The translations under genes and the position numbers were made by a program. Positions 36,085 to 45,598 of a DNA stretch of 64,000 nt are shown piece after piece. The stretch is taken from contig JAOXRT010000188.1 of assembly GCA_025800365.1 (NCBI GenBank), positions 1 to 64,000 on the forward strand, read 5' to 3'. The notes beneath the pieces are model-generated. The model ran no database searches, had not been told where the DNA came from, and saw only the letters and a list, made by a program, of their open reading frames with translations. The stretch's first letter is position 1, and each line of letters begins with the position of its first letter. Source of the stretch: Cellvibrionaceae bacterium (GTDB taxonomy: Bacteria; Pseudomonadota; Gammaproteobacteria; Pseudomonadales; Cellvibrionaceae).

Positions 36085-36999
36085 TTAAATTGGATCGGCG
36101 CGACGTCCACCAAACCAGTCCAGCAGGCTTGGCGTTAAACGCGCTAGTTCGGCGCTTAGCAAAGAAAAATCCGCGTCGAATCGAGCTATTGGGTCGGCAT
36201 CTCCCGCTTCTTCACCCTCAGTGATAAGCTTGTCTGAGAATTTTAGTCGTTTTAGGCTGAGGTCATCGCTCAATACTAGCTGAATACAATCCTGCCAATT
36301 TAATGCCAGCTTCACCACTTGTTTACCGGCATCTAGGTGCTGGCTAATCTCTTCGCTGAGCAGATCCTGATTCTTACAGCGCAGTATGCTGCCTTCTTCT
36401 CCGAACTCGCGAAGCTCGCATTCATTACCCAGCACAATATCTTCAGGTACATCTTCCGCGCGTAACCATTGGCTCATGACAACGGCTGGAGACTCCTGCA
36501 CCTGTGGCAGCATCAGCGGTAAGCTGCCGACGGTTTCTCTTAATAGGTTGATAAGCGCCTCAGCTTTGCTGTGGCTGCTAGCATCGACATAGAGCCAATT
36601 GTTTCGAGTATCAATATAAGCAAAGGTGCGCTGGGATTTAGTGAAAGCCTGGGGTAGGCAATCGTGAATAATATCGTCTTTCAGCGTCTGCTGTTCTTTA
36701 CGATAAACCTTGCGATCTTCACGGGCTTCAATCAATTGCACTTTTTCTTGTAGCTTGTCTTTGATGACCGCTGCAGGAAGGATCTTTTCTTCCTTGCGGG
36801 CACACAGCATAAAGCAGCCATTGCTCCAGTGTTGCAACTGATCATGATCTTGGCCAAGTGGGGATACCCAGCCATATTTACTGGGCTCTCGTTTACCGCA
36901 TGGGCTAAATTTCAGTTTCTCAAGCTGTTCGGCGAGCTTGTCTTCATCCCAATGTAAGTCGTCACTGAGGCGATAAAATAGACAGTTTTTAAACCACAT
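36085..36999 (-). CDS. rdgC: recombination-associated protein RdgC
   Basis: Ring-shaped DNA-binding protein that modulates RecA. From MWFKNCLFYRL at 36999 the protein is 304 residues, the usual RdgC length. SPCGKREPSKYGWVSPLG and the C-terminal FDADFSLLSAELARL are diagnostic. The 22-residue upstream extension in the open frame is not used; GGAA lies about eight bases before this ATG. Confidence 0.95.
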   Translation of the reverse strand: MWFKNCLFYRLSDDLHWDEDKLAEQLEKLKFSPCGKREPSKYGWVSPLGQDHDQLQHWSNGCFMLCARKEEKILPAAVIKDKLQEKVQLIEAREDRKVYRKEQQTLKDDIIHDCLPQAFTKSQRTFAYIDTRNNWLYVDASSHSKAEALINLLRETVGSLPLMLPQVQESPAVVMSQWLRAEDVPEDIVLGNECELREFGEEGSILRCKNQDLLSEEISQHLDAGKQVVKLALNWQDCIQLVLSDDLSLKRLKFSDKLITEGEEAGDADPIARFDADFSLLSAELARLTPSLLDWFGGRRADPI

Positions 37000-37153
37000 A
37001 AGAGTTTCCAGTTGGGGGCAAGTGAGGCAAAAAAAGCGCGCCATTATGGCGGAAAAGTGAAACATAAACCAGCCGGACAGAGACGTCTGTCAGGCTGGAG
37101 TGGCAGGGCTGAAAAGAGAGCTGTTTGCTGGCTTGAGCCTATTGGAATAGCCC

Positions 37154-37552
37154 TTAGAAAAAGCCCATAGCTTGTAAGGGTGACAGTTTGCTGAATGCTG
37201 TGCTGGCGATTAGGCCAAAGATGAGTACAGCGCAAACCGCGGCAAAAGCTCTAAGCGCAAAAGGAAAATGGGCCTTTAATGCGACAACACCAAAGCCAAT
37301 ATAGAGAAACAGCATAAACACTTTGCTTAGCAGCCATGGCTGACTGTGTGGGGATAGCTGTAGCACAATGGTTAAGCCAATCGCGCTTAACAATAAGAAA
37401 GTATCCACAATATGCGGGCTAATCTTCACCCAGCGTTTTTGTAGCATCTCTGATCCTTTTAATGACCAGAAAGCGCGCACCATAAAGCCTAAGATACTGA
37501 TTAAGGCCAGTGTCATATGTAGATGTTTTAACATCGGGTAAAGACTGCTCAC
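37154..37552 (-). CDS. SirB2 family membrane protein
   Basis: 132 residues with four predicted membrane helices. The pattern LKHLHMTLALISILGFMVRAFW, PHIVDTFLLLSAIGL and SKVFMLFLYIGFGVVALK matches the SirB2 (YchQ) family. Named from the Salmonella invasion-regulator locus, but the biochemical role is unknown. Confidence 0.9.
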   Translation of the reverse strand: MSSLYPMLKHLHMTLALISILGFMVRAFWSLKGSEMLQKRWVKISPHIVDTFLLLSAIGLTIVLQLSPHSQPWLLSKVFMLFLYIGFGVVALKAHFPFALRAFAAVCAVLIFGLIASTAFSKLSPLQAMGFF

Positions 37553-37616
37553 AGTGTGTCCTTTTTGTTTATTGGCTATTGTTATTAAGCTCTACGCGCA
37601 GTGTATCGTATTTGGC

Positions 37617-38198
37617 TTAGGAGGCGAGAGCTTTCTGGACAAGAGATAGTTCTACTTCAGCAAGAGGCAACTGCAAGGCGGCGGCTTGACCATCTTCAGA
37701 CATTTTTCGCCAAGTTTTTTGCACGATGCTAATAATCTTCTCTTCACTGTGGGATTTGGCAAAATCAGCAAAGTAGTGCTCTAGGAAGACAAGGCAGGCC
37801 ACATCTTCCAGGCATTGGCTGTCTGGGTTTTTCTTCAACTGCTGTTTACGCAAAATGACTTTGGCTTGCTCGATATCTTGCTCACTGTAGCCACAGCTTG
37901 CCATTATCTCTGCGCACAGTTCGGCGTGATGCTTAGCGAGCTCTTGGCGCCAACGTAAGTAGCCGGGCCTATCCATTGGGTATTCGCTACGAGCAATATG
38001 CCAGCGTTGAATGTGTTGTGCCCGAACGGCAATTTGTAAAACCTCTGAGGCATCGGGTTTAAAGGTCGCTAAGGCGGCGCTCATGCGTTGACCATAAAGC
38101 AGGCAGGCTGGAACACGGTTGCCGTCCTTATCGTCTTCTTGTTTTGGATCCTGGCGGTTTACCTCATCAATGCGAGCGAGACAGGCTGCTAGGGACAT
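37617..38198 (-). CDS. DUF4202 domain-containing protein
   Basis: 193 residues. The sequence DEVNRQDPKQE, RAQHIQRWHIARSEYPMDR, RQELAKHHAELCAEIM and CLVFLEHYFADFA matches DUF4202. Conserved His pairs suggest an HD-like metal site, but the activity is not established. Its start codon overlaps the darP stop by one base, so it is translationally coupled to darP. Confidence 0.88.
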   Translation of the reverse strand: MSLAACLARIDEVNRQDPKQEDDKDGNRVPACLLYGQRMSAALATFKPDASEVLQIAVRAQHIQRWHIARSEYPMDRPGYLRWRQELAKHHAELCAEIMASCGYSEQDIEQAKVILRKQQLKKNPDSQCLEDVACLVFLEHYFADFAKSHSEEKIISIVQKTWRKMSEDGQAAALQLPLAEVELSLVQKALAS

Positions 38199-38746
38199 TA
38201 CTGTAGCTCCATTGCTTCAAGTAGGCATTGTTGCAGTTTAGTAAACTGAGTTTTGCTGGCTTTTTTGTCGTCTTCTAATTTGGCATTAGCGGCTGCTTCT
38301 TTTGCGGCGGCGCGTTGCAGTTGCCTAAGTTGTTGTCGGTCACCATGGTAAAACTCAGCAAGAAATTCTTCGACAATACTCGGACCTTCTTGGCAGATGC
38401 GTTCGGCCCAGTCGATGGACTGTTGACGGTAAAGTTGATGACGTTGCCCTTGGGTACGAATCTTTTCGAGGGCCTGATGGATAGGCTCCATATCTGTATT
38501 GCGCAGCAATTTGCCAATAAACTGGATTTGTCTGCGCTTAGCTTCTCGGCTCTTTAGGCGACGGGCCAGTACGATGGCTTCGCTGAGCTCTTGATTCAAA
38601 GGAATATTTGCAAGCTGGTTTTTACTCATCTCTACCAACTGCTCACCCATTTCTTGTAGCTCTTGGGTTTCGCGCTTGATTTGGCTGCGGCTGATAAACT
38701 CGACTTCTTCTTCGTCCGAGTAGCTGTCGAAATCTTCTTTACTCAT
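38198..38746 (-). CDS. darP: ribosome biogenesis factor DarP (YjgA, DUF615)
   Basis: 182-residue helical protein associated with late 50S subunit assembly. SRSQIKRETQELQEMGEQL, REAKRRQIQFIGKLLR and the C-terminal FHGDRQQLRQL-type segment (here YHGDRQQLRQLQRAA) are the family's markers. It begins with an acidic stretch (SYSDEEEVEF). Coupled to the DUF4202 gene. Confidence 0.94.
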   Translation of the reverse strand: MSKEDFDSYSDEEEVEFISRSQIKRETQELQEMGEQLVEMSKNQLANIPLNQELSEAIVLARRLKSREAKRRQIQFIGKLLRNTDMEPIHQALEKIRTQGQRHQLYRQQSIDWAERICQEGPSIVEEFLAEFYHGDRQQLRQLQRAAAKEAAANAKLEDDKKASKTQFTKLQQCLLEAMELQ

Positions 38747-38787
38747 GTTCTAGCTTCTGTGATCTGCTGCTTTAAGGCTCAAAGCGC

Positions 38788-40152
38788 TTAAGCATAAAAA
38801 TAGGTGGCCAAGCCTAGGAAGGCGAAAAAGCCAACCACATCGGTAACTGTGGTTAGGGCTACACTGCCCGCTAAGGCTGGGTCAATCTTCATAGCCCGCA
38901 ATAATACGGGTAATAGGGCGCCCATGGTAGCGGCCGTGAGTAGATTTATCACCATGGCGGCCGCAATGATGATGGCCAGATTGATATCTTGGAACCAGTA
39001 GGCCGCAATACCACCCATGACCAGTGCCCAAAGGAAGCCATTGATAAGGCCTACGGTAGCTTCTTTCGATAATAGATAGCCAAGATTGTGTCGGCCGACT
39101 TGGCTAAGTGCCATACCGCGAATCACGACGGTTAGGGTCTGGCTGCCAGCGACGCCACCCATGCTGGCGACAATGGGCATAAGCACGGCCAGTGCGACCA
39201 CTTTATCAATGGTATCTTGGAAGATACTGATAACCGCCGAGGCGGTAATGGCGGTAAGCAGGTTTACGCCGAGCCAAATAGCGCGTCTTGGAGTGGTGCG
39301 CATTACTGGTGCGAAGGTATCTTCCTCTTCGTCGAGACCAGCCATACTCATCAAAGAGTGATCGGCGTCTTCACGAATCACATCAACTACATCGTCGATT
39401 GTGATTCGGCCGACGACCTTGCCGTTGTCGTCAACAACAGGTGCCGATACCCAGTCGTTGCGCTCAAATAGATTGGCGACTTCGGTATCTGAGAGGTTGG
39501 CATCAATGGCTTCAACATCGGTGCTCATTACTTCTCGAACGGTAATGCTTGGGTCGGTGGTGAGGAGTTTGGATAGCGGCAATAAGCCGAGGAACTCGTC
39601 CTTGCGATTGACCACAATTAGGCTGTCAGTAGAGGCTGGCAGTTCCTCATGGCGGCGCAGATAGCGTAAAACCACATCCAGGGTAAAGCGCGGGCGCACC
39701 GTGATGGTATCGGTGTCCATCATGCCGCCGGCGGTGTCCTCGTCATAGCTGAGGACGGTTTCAACACGCTGGCGATCCTGCTCGCCCATGGCCTTTAAGA
39801 CTTCTTTGATCACCCGGTCCGGCAGTTGTTGCAGAATATCCGCAATGTCATCGGTATCCATGCCTTCGGTGATATGGGCGACTTCTTGGGCGTCCATGCG
39901 GCGCAGGAACTGTGCCTGAATATCGTCAGGTAGCTCTTGTAAAATATCGCCTTCTTTTTCTTTATCGACTAGACGCCAAAGGGCACGTCGAGAAGCAGGC
40001 GGGGATGATTCTAGAAGGTGGGCGATTTCTACAGGCGACAAACCGTTAAGCATGCGCTTAACCTGTTTGAAGGTACCACTATCCAAAGCCTCGAAGAGCT
40101 CACCAAGCTGGGTCTGGGTTTGGATATGGAGTTCGTCTGAATTTGCCTGCAT
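38788..40152 (-). CDS. mgtE: magnesium transporter MgtE
   Basis: About 454 residues: an N-terminal helical domain (FRRMDAQEVAHITEGMDTDDI here FLRRMDAQ), paired CBS domains (DTITVRPRFTL, STDVEAIDANLSDTEV, RITIDDVVDVIREDADH) and five C-terminal membrane helices with the pore motifs PIVASMGGVAGSQTLTV. Mg2+ binding to the cytoplasmic domains closes the channel. ATG at 40152 has GGAG seven bases upstream; the open frame reaches a TTG at 40179. Confidence 0.95.
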   Translation of the reverse strand: MQANSDELHIQTQTQLGELFEALDSGTFKQVKRMLNGLSPVEIAHLLESSPPASRRALWRLVDKEKEGDILQELPDDIQAQFLRRMDAQEVAHITEGMDTDDIADILQQLPDRVIKEVLKAMGEQDRQRVETVLSYDEDTAGGMMDTDTITVRPRFTLDVVLRYLRRHEELPASTDSLIVVNRKDEFLGLLPLSKLLTTDPSITVREVMSTDVEAIDANLSDTEVANLFERNDWVSAPVVDDNGKVVGRITIDDVVDVIREDADHSLMSMAGLDEEEDTFAPVMRTTPRRAIWLGVNLLTAITASAVISIFQDTIDKVVALAVLMPIVASMGGVAGSQTLTVVIRGMALSQVGRHNLGYLLSKEATVGLINGFLWALVMGGIAAYWFQDINLAIIIAAAMVINLLTAATMGALLPVLLRAMKIDPALAGSVALTTVTDVVGFFAFLGLATYFYA

Positions 40153-40283
40153 TTCGTTCTCCGCCGTCACTGGGGCCAAGAGTGGCCGGGGCAGCTATCT
40201 GCCTGTGAGAATTCAAACTATTTTAACGCAGAAAAACCGATTGAGCATCAAGCACTTAGCATGGCTTTCTAAATGACTATCCT

Positions 40284-40317
40284 AAATGGCTAAGCTACCC
40301 CTTAGGCTTAGCCATTT
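40284..40317 (-). terminator. 12-bp stem between rapZ and mgtE
   Basis: Perfect inverted repeats AAATGGCTAAGC and GCTTAGCCATTT separated by ten bases, directly after the rapZ stop. No extended T-run; may end the rpoN-rapZ transcript or protect its 3' end. The mgtE promoter must lie just downstream. Confidence 0.5.
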
Positions 40318-40326
40318 AATTCATTA

Positions 40327-41187
40327 TTATTTGCGTAGCTCACGATGACGCAGTTGCACATTGTTAAACGTAGCCTCTATACGCTGATGAAGCTGCTCAG
40401 CGATGAAGACCGAGCGGTGCTGGCCGCCGGTGCAGCCAATGCCGATGGTCATATAGCTGCGATTATCATCGGCAAACTTGGGTAACCAGCGTTGTAGGTA
40501 GCTTTCGATATCGTCCAGCATATCGCGTACATCTTCATGACCGGATAAGAATTCAGCAACGGCTTCGTCTTGTCCTGTTAGTGCACGCAAGCTTTGATTC
40601 CAGTGGGGGTTGGGCAGACAGCGAACATCAAATACCAAGTCGCAGTCGTTGGCTGGGCCATGTTTGAAACCAAAAGACTGCAACAGTACCGCCATGCCGG
40701 GTGACTCTCGGCCAGCAACCCGCTTTTTCACTAGATCCCTAAGCTGATGCAGTGATAAGTGGCTTGAGTCGATGGTTAGATCTGCGATGGATGCAATGGG
40801 GGCAAGCAGCTCGCTTTCCTGATCTATAGCCGCTCGAAGATCAGTTTGGTCGTCGGTCAAAGGGTGTTTGCGACGGGTCTCGCTAAAGCGCTTTAGCAGC
40901 GTGCCCTCGTCGGCATCAAAATAGAGAAGCTCGCAATCCAAACCCTGCTGGCGCAGTGCGACCACGAAATCTGGAAATTCCTGCAAGTCATCTTGATCAT
41001 TGCGGGCATCAATACTGACAGCGTAGGCGCTATCGTCTTTGTCGCCATGACTGCGAACTTGGCGAATCAGGGTGGTTAAAAGGCTCGCTGGTAAATTATC
41101 AATACAAGTAAAGCCTATGTCTTCGAGGACATTGAGGGCGGTACTTTTTCCAGAGCCAGAACGACCACTAATGATGAGCAGGCGCAT
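40327..41187 (-). CDS. rapZ: RNase adapter protein RapZ
   Basis: 286 residues, the standard length. Walker A GRSGSGKST near the start, the RapZ N-domain (VLEDIGFTCIDNLPASLL) and the C-domain (FDVRCLPNPHW, GCTGGQHRSV). In enterobacteria RapZ binds the small RNAs GlmY/GlmZ and presents GlmZ to RNase E; in other bacteria it binds nucleotides or amino-sugar metabolites. It follows hpf directly; ptsN, normally between them, is absent. Confidence 0.95.
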   Translation of the reverse strand: MRLLIISGRSGSGKSTALNVLEDIGFTCIDNLPASLLTTLIRQVRSHGDKDDSAYAVSIDARNDQDDLQEFPDFVVALRQQGLDCELLYFDADEGTLLKRFSETRRKHPLTDDQTDLRAAIDQESELLAPIASIADLTIDSSHLSLHQLRDLVKKRVAGRESPGMAVLLQSFGFKHGPANDCDLVFDVRCLPNPHWNQSLRALTGQDEAVAEFLSGHEDVRDMLDDIESYLQRWLPKFADDNRSYMTIGIGCTGGQHRSVFIAEQLHQRIEATFNNVQLRHRELRK

Positions 41188-41289
41188 ACAAATCTCTATT
41201 GCTAATGGTTGAGGACTGCTTAAGGCAGTATCTTTATGGCAACTATAGCTGAATTGAGTGTCTGCTGTATGAAGTTTTTAAGATTTTTT

Positions 41290-41317
41290 AGACACTCCTC
41301 GGTCACGAGGAGTGTCT
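41290..41317 (-). other. 12-bp perfect hairpin in the hpf-rapZ intergenic region
   Basis: AGACACTCCTCG-GTCA-CGAGGAGTGTCT: twelve uninterrupted pairs with a four-base loop, ten bases after the hpf stop in transcription direction. On the mRNA strand it is followed by an A-run, not a U-run, so it is not a classical terminator. It lies where ptsN normally is. Confidence 0.7.
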
Positions 41318-41327
41318 AGGCTTTAAA

Positions 41328-41618
41328 TTAGCGGTGTGCGCGAATTTTTTCTTTATGCTTGATCAATTGGCGATCAAGCTTGTCTGAGAGCTGGTCAATC
41401 GCGGTATACATGTCTTCGTGGGATGCATCGGCAAATAGGTCTTTTCCGCTCACATGAATTGTGGCTTCGGCTTTTTGGATCAATTTGTCGACAGAGAGGA
41501 TAACGTTGGTGCTGGTTATTCGGTCGTGGTGCCTGCTTAGTTTCTCCAGCTTGTTATTGACATAATCATGCATGGCCTCGGTTACATCTACATGGTGGCC
41601 GCTGATAGTGATTTGCAT
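41328..41618 (-). CDS. hpf: ribosome hibernation-promoting factor HPF (short form)
   Basis: 96 residues, the short HPF/YfiA type: MQITISGHHVDVTEAMHDYV, LEKLSRHHDRIT, ATIHVSGKDLFADASHEDMYTAIDQLSDKLDRQL. Binds the 30S decoding region in stationary phase and, with RMF, promotes 100S dimers. Encoded after rpoN as in most gammaproteobacteria. Confidence 0.95.
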   Translation of the reverse strand: MQITISGHHVDVTEAMHDYVNNKLEKLSRHHDRITSTNVILSVDKLIQKAEATIHVSGKDLFADASHEDMYTAIDQLSDKLDRQLIKHKEKIRAHR

Positions 41619-41786
41619 AGGCAGATCCTCGTGTCGTTGCGTGGATGTCGGTTATTCCGACGTTTAAAACAAACTCACTTTTCAAGTAAGGTCGCAAAAA
41701 CTTTTAATTCAGTCTAGCAAGTTAGACAACAAAGGTCTTGCAGATTATCCCTAAACTTGATGCGAATCAGTAAAAAATCCCAATTT

Positions 41787-43355
41787 TTAAACCAAACGTT
41801 TACGTTCGTTTGAGGGTGGGATGTTTAAGGATTCACGATATTTTGCAATAGTTCTTCGTGCGACTTTAATTCCTTGCTCTTCAAGCAATTGGGTAATCTT
41901 ATTATCACTTAATGGCTTTTTAGGGTTTTCCGCGGCCACCAGTTTTTTAATGATGGCTCTAATTGCCGTGGACGAACATTCACCGCCGGAGCTGGTTGCT
42001 ACATGGCTAGAGAAAAAATACTTTAATTCAAAAATACCCTGCGGGGTATGCATAAACTTTTGTGTGGTTACCCTGGAAATCGTTGATTCGTGCATATCGA
42101 CTTCGTCAGCAATGTCGTGCAGGATCATCGGCTTCATTGCCTCGGGTCCATAATCAAGAAAGCCTTGTTGTTTCTCGACAATGCAGCTGGCAACTTTCAG
42201 CAAGGTTTCGTTGCGACTTTGCAAACTTTTCAAAAACCAACGAGCTTCTTGTAAATTGTCGCGTAAAAAAGTGTTTTCGCTGCTACTGTCAGCACGCTTA
42301 ATTAATGAAGCGTAGTCATTATTAATTCGAATTTTGGGTGCGATCTCTGGATTGAGTTGAACCATCCAGCGCCCTTCATTTTTGCTCACAAAAACATCAG
42401 GTACGACATATTCCGCTGTGCTTTCGCTGATGCTGTCACCCGGACTTGGGTTTAGCGATTGAATGATTTCAATAACACTTTTCAGCTCAGCTTCTTTTAG
42501 CTTAGCCTTCTTCATGATGGTTTTGTAATCGCGATTGCCTAAAAGGGCAATGTGTTCACTGACAACTGTTTTCGCGGCAGCTAAATGCGGTAGGTCGGCA
42601 GGTAGCTGGCGCAGTTGAATGAGCAAGCAGTCGGCAAGGTTTTCGCCAGCAACACCTGGCGGATCAAACTGCTGGACGCGATGCAATACGGCCATTACCT
42701 CGTCGATTTCCAGCTCTGCTTCGAATTCGTTTTCTGAATCGTTGAGCTGATCGCCAAGACCTTGGAAAATTTCTTCTGCGCTGCTATCCAATAATCCATT
42801 TGGTTGCACGGCATCAATAATCGCCATGGCGATAACACGATCGCGGTCTTCCATTGGGGTTAGGTTTAGCTGCCAAAGCAGATGGTCTTGCAGGCTTTCG
42901 CCAACGCTGCGGCGAGATTCAAAATCGCTGTCATCGTCAGGGGCGGGCGCGCTACTTGCCGGAGAGCTGCTTTGATATACGGCATCCCAATCGGTGTCGA
43001 CGGGAAGATCTTGCGGGATGGATTCACTCCATTCACCGTCTGCATCAGCTTCAGAAGAGACGGCTTCGGTATTGCTATTAACGGCGAGATCTTCCGGGCC
43101 TTGGCTTAGGCCTTCGTTTTGAACATTTTCGTCGCTAGGGTTTGATGCTTCAGTAGAGTTTTCATTGTCGCTTTGCTCTTGGTTGCTGCTTTCGGCTTCA
43201 CCTTCGTTAACCTCAAGCATAGGGTTAGACTCCAAGGCTTCTTGGATCTCTTGCTGTAGGTCGAGCGTAGAAAGCTGTAACAGGCGGATGGCTTGTTGCA
43301 GCTGCGGAGTCATGGTGAGCTGCTGGCCGAGCTTAAGTTGTAGCGACTGCTTCAT
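41787..43355 (-). CDS. rpoN: RNA polymerase sigma-54 factor RpoN
   Basis: About 522 residues. Region I is Gln-rich ([27 protein letters not shown]); a very acidic region II (~45-160) is longer than usual. The core-binding region follows, then the helix-turn-helix and the RpoN box [10 protein letters not shown] near the C-terminus, which contacts the -24 element. ATG at 43355 gives the conserved MKQSLQL start; the frame extends upstream to a TTG that is not needed. Confidence 0.96.
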   Translation of the reverse strand: MKQSLQLKLGQQLTMTPQLQQAIRLLQLSTLDLQQEIQEALESNPMLEVNEGEAESSNQEQSDNENSTEASNPSDENVQNEGLSQGPEDLAVNSNTEAVSSEADADGEWSESIPQDLPVDTDWDAVYQSSSPASSAPAPDDDSDFESRRSVGESLQDHLLWQLNLTPMEDRDRVIAMAIIDAVQPNGLLDSSAEEIFQGLGDQLNDSENEFEAELEIDEVMAVLHRVQQFDPPGVAGENLADCLLIQLRQLPADLPHLAAAKTVVSEHIALLGNRDYKTIMKKAKLKEAELKSVIEIIQSLNPSPGDSISESTAEYVVPDVFVSKNEGRWMVQLNPEIAPKIRINNDYASLIKRADSSSENTFLRDNLQEARWFLKSLQSRNETLLKVASCIVEKQQGFLDYGPEAMKPMILHDIADEVDMHESTISRVTTQKFMHTPQGIFELKYFFSSHVATSSGGECSSTAIRAIIKKLVAAENPKKPLSDNKITQLLEEQGIKVARRTIAKYRESLNIPPSNERKRLV

Positions 43356-43736
43356 CGAAACTTCTAGAGTCCTTAGCTCAAAGAGCAATATGGCCGGCGC
43401 CGAGCTTTCGGCAGTTGGCCGGTAAGGCGAATACTCTCAGGCTATCGAACCTTGAATATTTTTACAAGCAAAAAATATGCCGTTTTAGTCGTTTTTGATT
43501 ATAAAACAATCGGGCTTAATAAGGAGACTTGATAACTCAAGTTTGAAGTGGCTCAAGGAGCTGTGATGATTGACTGAGGGTTGGATGGTTTTACAAGCGC
43601 TTGCTTTTAATAGGCTTGCTTTTAAACATTGGCACCAAACAATCTATCTACTTTAGAGTTTAGTTAATGGCGCCAATATTTCAAGGCTTTCTTTGGTCTA
43701 ATTAAAGGCGCCCCATTGTTGAGCTGGCGCTATAAG
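43356..43736. other. 381-base leader region between lptB and rpoN
   Basis: Same-strand gap unusually long for lptB-rpoN, so rpoN probably has its own promoter. It holds a 12-bp direct repeat GCTTGCTTTTAA at 43599-43610 and 43614-43625 (period 15). No gene or clear promoter was identified. Confidence 0.4.
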
Positions 43737-44462
43737 TTAGAGGGTGAACTGCTCGCCTAGATAAACTTTACGCACCTTGGCATTGTCAAGTACTTCGCTG
43801 GGGCCTCCAGAGGCGATAATACTGCCTTGGTTTACGATGTATGCGGTTTCACAGATATCCAGGGTTTCACGAACGTTGTGGTCCGTGATTAGAACGCCGA
43901 TGCCTCGGTTTTTAAGGTGGCTGATAATGCTTTTGATATCGCTGACCGAAATAGGGTCGACGCCAGCAAAAGGCTCATCAAGCAAAATAAAATCTGGCTC
44001 CGTGGCCAAGGCGCGAGCAATTTCAACACGGCGCCTTTCACCCCCAGACAGTGCCATACCAAGGCTGTCGTGAATGTGGGTGATATTAAATTCTTGCAGC
44101 AAGCCTTCAAGCTTTTCTAATTGCTGTTCGCGGTTTAGGTCTTTGCGCGTTTCAAGGATAGCCCAGATATTTTCGGTAACAGTAAGCTTGCGAAACACCG
44201 AGGCTTCTTGGGGTAAGTAGCCAATGCCCGCTTTGGCACGCTTATCAATAGGCAGCATGGTTAGGTCACGTTGATCGATGCTGACCTTGCCTTTGTCAGC
44301 GTTTACCAAGCCGGCAATCATGTAAAAACAGGTGGTTTTACCGGCGCCATTAGGGCCCAGTAGGCCGACAATCTGGCCGCTTTCAACGCTTAAGGATACA
44401 TCGCGCACGACCGCGCGCCCTTTATAACTCTTGGCCAGGTTGGCCGCAGACAATACAGGCAT
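43737..44462 (-). CDS. lptB: LPS export ABC transporter ATP-binding protein LptB
   Basis: 241 residues: Walker [11 protein letters not shown]-loop, signature [16 protein letters not shown], Walker [14 protein letters not shown] and switch His in ITDHNVRE. Powers LptFG to push lipopolysaccharide from the inner membrane onto the LptC-LptA bridge. Eight bases downstream of lptA in the operon. Confidence 0.97.
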   Translation of the reverse strand: MPVLSAANLAKSYKGRAVVRDVSLSVESGQIVGLLGPNGAGKTTCFYMIAGLVNADKGKVSIDQRDLTMLPIDKRAKAGIGYLPQEASVFRKLTVTENIWAILETRKDLNREQQLEKLEGLLQEFNITHIHDSLGMALSGGERRRVEIARALATEPDFILLDEPFAGVDPISVSDIKSIISHLKNRGIGVLITDHNVRETLDICETAYIVNQGSIIASGGPSEVLDNAKVRKVYLGEQFTL

Positions 44463-44470
44463 GGTTAAAC

Positions 44471-45013
44471 TTATTTATCTTCGCGATTAAGTTGTTTGGC
44501 AGGAATAACCACTTGAATACGGCTATTGGCTTTTTCGCCTTTGTCGCCCTGACCAGTAGCCGTCGCCATTGAGGCGCGCACATCGTAATCGATTCTGTGG
44601 CCTTTTACAGTGGCGCCATCTTGCAAGAGGTAGGCATTATCCAGCAGGTGTAGGGTCTCTTTGCCAACGAGGTATTCGATGGTATCCGCTTTGGCGATAA
44701 CCAAGTCCTTCTCGGCATTGGGTTTTTGCTGATACTGGGCTTGGCCTTTGTTGCCTTTGGCGACAATACGGCTGACTTTCTTTTCCTGATTAAAAATGGT
44801 CACCTGGTCGGCAAGAATTTTCATGCTGCCTTGGTTGATAATTACGTTTCCCTTGTAAATCGTAACGCCTGTGCTCTTATCTATCTCGGCCTTGTCAGCG
44901 TCCACATAGATAGGTTGGCGGGCGTCTTCGGGCAGTGCCCAAGCGCCATTAATAAGCCCTAGGCTCAGGGAGATAGCCAGCAGAATTTTGCTGAGCTTAC
45001 TGTTTAAATTCAT
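44471..45013 (-). CDS. lptA: lipopolysaccharide transport periplasmic protein LptA
   Basis: About 180 residues with a Sec signal peptide ([14 protein letters not shown]) and an OstA-type beta-jellyroll ([34 protein letters not shown]). Forms the periplasmic bridge that carries LPS from LptC to LptD. ATG at 45013 has AAGAGG five bases upstream; the gene start lies inside the end of lptC, so they are translationally coupled. Confidence 0.95.
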   Translation of the reverse strand: MNLNSKLSKILLAISLSLGLINGAWALPEDARQPIYVDADKAEIDKSTGVTIYKGNVIINQGSMKILADQVTIFNQEKKVSRIVAKGNKGQAQYQQKPNAEKDLVIAKADTIEYLVGKETLHLLDNAYLLQDGATVKGHRIDYDVRASMATATGQGDKGEKANSRIQVVIPAKQLNREDK

Positions 45014-45581
45014 GTACACCTCTTACGCGCTGTTTTAGGCGTAATGATTCTTTATTAAGATCGGCTTCTAGGCCGATGGCTTTGATGTTATGGCCGCTGC
45101 TGCTGATGATAACAGCTTTGTCCGTTTCCACGTAATTGCGCTTTGTATGTATGACGAGCTCATCGGTGTTTAGTTCATTTCGCTCACCTTGTGAAACCGC
45201 CTGCCATGCATGCACATCCGACTTGAGGTAAATCTTGCTGCCATCAGCATTGGCGCGCCCCGTAGCGGCACTGATATGCCAAGGCTCGCCATTAGCCGTA
45301 TAGAGGGTGATATCAGGCTCACTGATGTCGGCGTGATCGCTTTCTTGTTGACGTCCTGGAGTGGCTTGATAGTGCACTACCTTGGCGGCCTTTACCTCAT
45401 AGTTTAAGCGGCCATCTTTATCAAAGTACTGGCTATGACTATCGATCATATAGGCCGCAGGGAACTCGGCCTTAGGTTTTGCCTTCTCGCCAGTTAGCAG
45501 GGCGGGGGGAGACTCCCAAAAAACCAAGAATAAAACCGTCAATGCGATCAATAGTAGTAGCGATATCCAATGCTTAGGCAT
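44997..45581 (-). CDS. lptC: LPS export ABC transporter periplasmic protein LptC
   Basis: 194 residues: one N-terminal membrane anchor (WISLLLLIALTVLFLVFW) and an OstA-like jellyroll (AYMIDSHSQYFDKDGRLNY, ADGSKIYLKSDV, GLEADLNKESLRLKQRVRG). Passes LPS from LptBFG to LptA. Overlaps lptA, and kdsC ends 17 bases upstream. Confidence 0.93.
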   Translation of the reverse strand: MPKHWISLLLLIALTVLFLVFWESPPALLTGEKAKPKAEFPAAYMIDSHSQYFDKDGRLNYEVKAAKVVHYQATPGRQQESDHADISEPDITLYTANGEPWHISAATGRANADGSKIYLKSDVHAWQAVSQGERNELNTDELVIHTKRNYVETDKAVIISSSGHNIKAIGLEADLNKESLRLKQRVRGVHEFKQ

Positions 45582-45598
45582 ATTTGAGCGACCGCTTC

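Noticed and set aside
35926-36138. 70-codon frame MKVIPRRTFRRY on the + strand
   Set aside because: It runs antisense into the end of rdgC and through its terminator hairpin; no ribosome binding site and no protein-like domain.
41290-41317. Rho-independent terminator after hpf
   Set aside because: On the transcribed strand the stem is followed by A residues; the T-run is on the wrong side.
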